Source: Streptomyces sp. B1I3
GTDB lineage: Bacteria; Actinomycetota; Actinomycetes; Streptomycetales; Streptomycetaceae
Assembly (NCBI RefSeq): GCF_030816615.1
Contig: NZ_JAUSYD010000001.1
Coordinates: 6,036,501 to 6,100,500 of the forward strand
Direction of reading: 5' to 3'
DNA: 64,000 nucleotides
The notes below the pieces were generated by a model. The model was not told where the DNA came from and ran no database searches. It worked only from the letters and a program-made list of their open reading frames with translations. Within the stretch, counting starts at the first letter, position 1, and every line of letters starts with the position of its first letter. Below are positions 60,905 through 64,000 of the stretch, piece after piece. The translations under genes were made by a program, and so were the position numbers.

Positions 60905-62071
60905 TCACCACTGCGGGGCGGCGCCGCCTGCGTACGGTGGTGGCGGGTGGGGGCCCTGGGCGGGGGCGCCGGCGGCCTCGGCCAGGACCGGGCCCAGGTC
61001 CTCCGTCCGTATGCGGCGGTCGACGTAGAGCAGGCCGGCCACCAGCTGCGGGAACGTCGTCGAGATGACCTGGCTGACCAGCTGCCCCAGCATCATCGCG
61101 ACGAGGTAGCCGCTCATCGCCACGATCACCGCTGTGGCGCTCGGGTCGTTGCCGAGCGAGGACGTCCCGATCATGCCGGGGAACATGCCGAGGATCGAGA
61201 ACGGCATCTGGATGACATAGCCGGCCGTGGCCGCCATGCTGCCGGCCAGCAGGGTGATGCCGAAGATCCGCCACCAGTCGCCGCGCACCAACTGGGAGGA
61301 ACGGCGCAGGGCAGCTACGGAGCCCTGGCCCTCGAAGACCACCGCCGCCGGTGCCAGGCAGAACTTGATCCAGAGCCAGACGGCCACCGGGCCGGTCACC
61401 AGGGCGCCCAGGAGTCCGAGCGTCGTGGCGGTGGCGGCGCCGCCACCGCTGTCCATGGCGATGAGACCGATGGCCACCCCGACGAACGCGACCCCCATGA
61501 GGACCACGGGCACGACGGCGATCAGGGCCGTGAGGATCAGCGCACCGATCACGGGTGCGACGCGGCTCCAGGCCTTGCGCCACACCGTGGCGAAGGCGAC
61601 GGGCCTGCCCAGCACCGCCTCCTGGAGGACCGCCGGGACGGCCGCGTACATCAGGCCGGAGACGACGGCCATGGTGATGATGCCCAGCAGGGCGAGGACG
61701 CAGAGCGCCGTCACCAGCGACACGACGTCCGACGAGGCGGCCTCCTCGTCGTGGCTGAGGGAGACCACGCGATCCAGGGGGCCGGCGACCGTGGAGTAGG
61801 CGATGGCGACCGCCGCCGCCATGACCAGCAGTGCGCCGCCGTACAGCGCGGCGGCCGTGCCGAACAGCGGCCTCCAGTACCTGCCCATCGTCGAGAACGC
61901 GCCGTTGAGCACATCCCCGAGCTTCAGGGGTGCGAGCGGTATCACTCCCGGCTTCGGCGGCGGTGCCCAGCCGCCCCAACCCGGCGGCCCGGGGGGCCCT
62001 CCGTACGGCGGCGCTCCGCCGTGCGGTGTGCCCCCGTATGCGCCGCCGCCCCACCCTGCGTCCTGCGCCAC
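60905..62071 (-). CDS. membrane protein with glycerophosphodiesterase-type membrane domain, no catalytic domain
   Basis: A 388-residue protein. Residues 1-~45 are Gly/Pro/Tyr-rich and cytoplasmic (AYGGTPHGGAPPYGGPPG). Six to eight helices follow in the pattern of the GPDPase membrane domain (PLKLGDVLNGAFSTMGRYWRPLFGTAAALYGG, FEGQGSVAALRRSSQLVRGDWWRIFGITLLAGS). The C-terminus is again Pro/Gly-rich and includes VDRRIRTEDLGPVLAEAAG. No phosphodiesterase residues are present. GTG 62071 has GGAG 5 nt upstream. The function is unknown; such proteins are common in actinomycetes. Confidence 0.8.
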   Translation of the reverse strand: MAQDAGWGGGAYGGTPHGGAPPYGGPPGPPGWGGWAPPPKPGVIPLAPLKLGDVLNGAFSTMGRYWRPLFGTAAALYGGALLVMAAAVAIAYSTVAGPLDRVVSLSHDEEAASSDVVSLVTALCVLALLGIITMAVVSGLMYAAVPAVLQEAVLGRPVAFATVWRKAWSRVAPVIGALILTALIAVVPVVLMGVAFVGVAIGLIAMDSGGGAATATTLGLLGALVTGPVAVWLWIKFCLAPAAVVFEGQGSVAALRRSSQLVRGDWWRIFGITLLAGSMAATAGYVIQMPFSILGMFPGMIGTSSLGNDPSATAVIVAMSGYLVAMMLGQLVSQVISTTFPQLVAGLLYVDRRIRTEDLGPVLAEAAGAPAQGPHPPPPYAGGAAPQW

Positions 62072-62189
62072 TGCTGCTCCGTTTGTTGTTGTTGTCCGGT
62101 TGTCATCCGGTCCTACCGGTCGGGACACCGTAGCGTCCCGCACCGGCCCCGGAACCGGCCAGGGCGGGCCGGAACGGGCACGGGTGGGG

Positions 62190-62209
62190 TTGTGTACGGC
62201 CGTACACAA
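62190..62209. promoter_or_regulatory. 20-bp perfect palindrome, probable TetR operator
   Basis: TTGTGTACGGCCGTACACAA is an exact 20-bp inverted repeat, and a further half-site-like TGTGTACGG lies at 62213-62221. The palindrome is 19 bp upstream of the SMR start, and TACGGT (62217-62222) could be its -10. The TetR encoded two genes downstream is the obvious ligand-controlled repressor. Confidence 0.8.
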
Positions 62210-62228
62210 TGATGTGTACGGTCGCCCC

Positions 62229-62549
62229 ATGGGATACGGACTGCTGGCCGCGGCCATCGCCGCCGAGGTGGCCGGAACGACGGCCATGAAGTACAGCGAG
62301 GGGTTCACCCGGCTCTGGCCCTCGCTCGTCACGGTCGTGGGCTACGTGCTGGCGTTCACGCTGCTCGCCCAGACCCTCAAGACCCTGCCCATCGGTACCG
62401 CCTATGCCATCTGGGCGGGGGTGGGCACCGCGGCGGTCGCCGCCATCGGCATCCTCTGGATGGGCGAGTCCGCGGGCTCCGTGAAGCTGGCCGGCATCGC
62501 GCTGATCATCGCCGGGGTCGTGGTGCTCAATCTCGGCGGGGCCCACTGA
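62229..62549 (+). CDS. small multidrug resistance (SMR) efflux protein
   Basis: A 106-residue, four-helix SMR transporter: LLAAAIAAEVAGTTAMKYSEGFTRL with the essential membrane glutamate in helix 1 (AEVAGT), then LPIGTAYAIWAGVGTAA and LAGIALIIAGVVVLNL. It exports cationic drugs or guanidinium-like compounds in exchange for protons; the YAIWAG loop fits the Qac/EmrE group. The ATG at 62229 has no strong Shine-Dalgarno sequence. Its stop shares a base with the tetR start, so pump and regulator are cotranscribed under the palindromic operator. Confidence 0.93.
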   Translation: MGYGLLAAAIAAEVAGTTAMKYSEGFTRLWPSLVTVVGYVLAFTLLAQTLKTLPIGTAYAIWAGVGTAAVAAIGILWMGESAGSVKLAGIALIIAGVVVLNLGGAH

Positions 62550-63097
62550 TGGCGCGCCGTTACGACCCCGGGCGGCGCGAGCGGATCATCGACGCGGCGA
62601 TCCGCGTCGTGGCGGCCGAGGGCATCGCGGGTCTCAGTCACCGGACCGTGGCCGCCGAGGCCGACGTGCCGCTCGGCTCGACGACGTACCACTTCGCCTC
62701 GCTCGACGAACTGCTGGTCACCGCCCTGCGCCGGTGCAACGAGAACTTCGCCCGGACCGTACACGAGAGCGCCTGCCTCGCCGATCCCGCCGTCCCGACG
62801 GCGGAGGCGCTGACCCGGCTGCTGGAGGGGTGGTTCGCGGGTGGGCGCGGGCCGATGGAACTGGAGTACGAGCTCTACCTCGCCGCCCTGCGCCGGCCGG
62901 CCCTGCGGGCCGTCGCCGCGGAGTGGGCGGACGGCCTGACAGAGGTGATCGCCTCCCGCACCGACCCCGCCACCGCGCGGGCGCTCGTCGCCCTGCTGGA
63001 CGGGATCAGCCTGCAGGTGCTGCTGACCGGGGGTGACTTCGACGCGGCGCACACCCGGGAGATGCTGGGCCGGATCGTGGCGGGGGCCGGGCGCTGA
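62549..63097 (+). CDS. TetR-family repressor of the SMR pump
   Basis: A 182-residue TetR regulator. The N-terminal helix-turn-helix (RERIIDAAIRVVAAEGIAGLSHRTVAAEADVPLGSTTYHF) is complete, and the C-terminal ligand domain matches the TetR_C group of small actinobacterial regulators (LEYELYLAALRRPALR, LVALLDGISLQVLLTG). ATG 62549 overlaps the SMR stop by one base. It probably binds the 20-bp palindrome upstream of the pump gene and is released by a drug-like ligand. The 63098-63335 gap behind it contains no gene I recognise. Confidence 0.92.
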   Translation: MARRYDPGRRERIIDAAIRVVAAEGIAGLSHRTVAAEADVPLGSTTYHFASLDELLVTALRRCNENFARTVHESACLADPAVPTAEALTRLLEGWFAGGRGPMELEYELYLAALRRPALRAVAAEWADGLTEVIASRTDPATARALVALLDGISLQVLLTGGDFDAAHTREMLGRIVAGAGR

Positions 63098-63298
63098 GGT
63101 GGCGGGCCCGCTCCCGTACGGCGGACACGCGTCGCGCACACCGGCCTCGATGCCGGTGGCCGTGTGCAGCGCCCGGGCGAGCGTGCGGTCCCGGTCCACC
63201 ACCGGCGTCAGCCGCCGCAGCCGGCCGGATGGACCCCCGTGCACCGTCGCGCCGGCGTCGGTCACGGCTGCGTGAGCCCTCCCGGACGCTGAGACCGG

Positions 63299-63329
63299 TT
63301 GGCCCGGGCGGGCCTCGGGCGGTTAGGTT
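63299..63329 (+). promoter_or_regulatory. candidate leaderless dapD promoter
   Basis: TTGGCC (63299-63304) and TAGGTT (63324-63329) are 19 nt apart. The -10 ends 6 nt before ATG 63336, and there is no Shine-Dalgarno sequence, so the message is probably leaderless. Confidence 0.5.
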
Positions 63330-63335
63330 TCGGTC

Positions 63336-64000
63336 ATGACCGACACGACTTCCCAGGGCCCCGCCCGTACCACCGGCGCCGTCGCCGCCGGCCTCGCCAC
63401 CATCGCCGGTGACGGCACCGTCCTCGACACCTGGTTCCCCGCCCCCGAGCTCGTCGCCGACCCCGGCCCGGCCGGCACGCAGCGCCTCGGCGCCGAGGAA
63501 GCGGTGAACCGGCTCGGCGCCGGCGCGGCCGGGGCCGTCGGCGTGGACGCGCGCCGCGGGGTGGAGGTCGTCGCCGTGACGACGGTCATCTCCTCGCTCG
63601 ACGACAAGCCGCTCGACGCGCACGACACATATCTGCGGCTGCACCTGCTCTCGCACCGCCTCGTCCAGCCGCACGGCCAGAACCTCGACGGCATCTTCGG
63701 CTTCCTCGCCAACGTCGCCTGGACCTCGCTCGGCCCGGTGGCCGTCGACGACCTGGAGAAGGTCCGGCTCAACGCCCGCGCCGAGGGACTGCACCTCCAG
63801 GTCACGGCGGTCGACAAGTTCCCCCGGATGACGGACTACGTCGCGCCCAAGGGTGTCCGCATCGCCGACGCCGACCGGGTCAGGCTCGGGGCGCACCTGG
63901 CCGCCGGTACGACCGTGATGCACGAGGGCTTCGTCAACTTCAACGCCGGCACGCTCGGCACCTCCATGGTCGAGGGCCGCATCTCCGCGGGCGTCGTCGT
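63336..64000 (+). CDS. dapD: tetrahydrodipicolinate N-succinyltransferase, N-terminal part
   Basis: The first 221 codons of an actinobacterial DapD run off the right edge. Visible are the N-terminal domain (VAAGLATIAGDGTVLDTWFPAPEL), DAHDTYLRLHLLSHRLVQPHGQNLDGIFGFLANVAWTSLGP, and the start of the left-handed beta-helix with hexapeptide-like repeats (VRLGAHLAAGTTVMHEGFVNFNAGTLGTSMVEGRISAGVVV). The enzyme adds a succinyl group from succinyl-CoA in the succinylase branch of lysine/diaminopimelate synthesis. The start is supported by the -10 element 6 nt upstream. Confidence 0.95.
   Translation, partial: MTDTTSQGPARTTGAVAAGLATIAGDGTVLDTWFPAPELVADPGPAGTQRLGAEEAVNRLGAGAAGAVGVDARRGVEVVAVTTVISSLDDKPLDAHDTYLRLHLLSHRLVQPHGQNLDGIFGFLANVAWTSLGPVAVDDLEKVRLNARAEGLHLQVTAVDKFPRMTDYVAPKGVRIADADRVRLGAHLAAGTTVMHEGFVNFNAGTLGTSMVEGRISAGVV

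Noticed and set aside
63098..63265. Minus-strand frame beginning TDAGATVHGGPSGRLRRL in the tetR-dapD gap
   Set aside because: It looks mildly protein-like at first, but it continues as an antisense shadow of tetR, has no recognisable domain and has no support for a start.

Overview
The window is chromosomal DNA from a Streptomyces-type actinomycete. The grounds are very high GC, frequent GTG starts, many 4-nt ATGA/GTGA gene overlaps, WhiA, an RbpA-family protein, mycothiol-type enzymes, OpcA and several leaderless promoters. As far as I remember, the order of the uvr, glycolysis, pentose-phosphate and suf blocks matches the S. coelicolor core chromosome. I see no prophage, insertion sequence, CRISPR array, tRNA or rRNA, and no biosynthetic cluster. 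About 55 real genes cover nearly all of the window, and most long antisense ORFs are GC-bias shadows.

Layout. 1-16.6 kb holds accessory and housekeeping genes: an ADP-ribosylglycohydrolase end, DoxX, a lipoprotein, an SPFH protein, a SNF2 helicase coupled to a SWIM-finger protein, alaA with a divergent HxlR regulator, a pseudouridine catabolic operon (MFS-psuG-psuK), ogt, and a glycerophosphodiesterase behind a PHO box. 16.8-34.5 kb is dominated by nucleotide excision repair (uvrB, uvrA, uvrC). A TerD / TerD-FtsK-like / TerC group lies in between, and the uvrC operon continues into rapZ-yvcK-whiA. 34.6-40.4 kb is glycolysis (gap, pgk, tpiA, pgi) with secG and a divergent RbpA paralogue. 40.4-49.2 kb has two PH-domain membrane proteins and the minus-strand pentose-phosphate operon tkt-tal-zwf-opcA-pgl. 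49.5-53.8 kb is heme A synthesis (ctaB, ctaA) and an ABC exporter. 54-60.6 kb is the complete SUF iron-sulfur operon (sufR-B-D-ferredoxin-C-S-U-DUF59). 60.7-64 kb has a gene remnant, a membrane protein, an SMR pump with its TetR regulator, and the start of dapD.

The most interesting content is regulatory. The leader of terC looks like a yybP-ykoY manganese riboswitch, and the 3' strand of its P1 stem is perfectly complementary over 10 nt to the terC ribosome binding site. uvrB and uvrC share a LexA-independent (PafBC/RecA-NDp type) DNA-damage promoter placed for leaderless transcripts, and in the uvrC case it would also drive rapZ-yvcK-whiA. sufR carries a CAAC-N6-GTTG operator over its own start and an iron-box-like palindrome upstream. 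Palindromic operators sit at the hxlR/alaA and SMR/tetR promoters. On the protein side, the TerD protein fused to an FtsK-like domain without a Walker A, the divergent RbpA and a uridine-kinase-like protein with a lost P-loop deserve attention.
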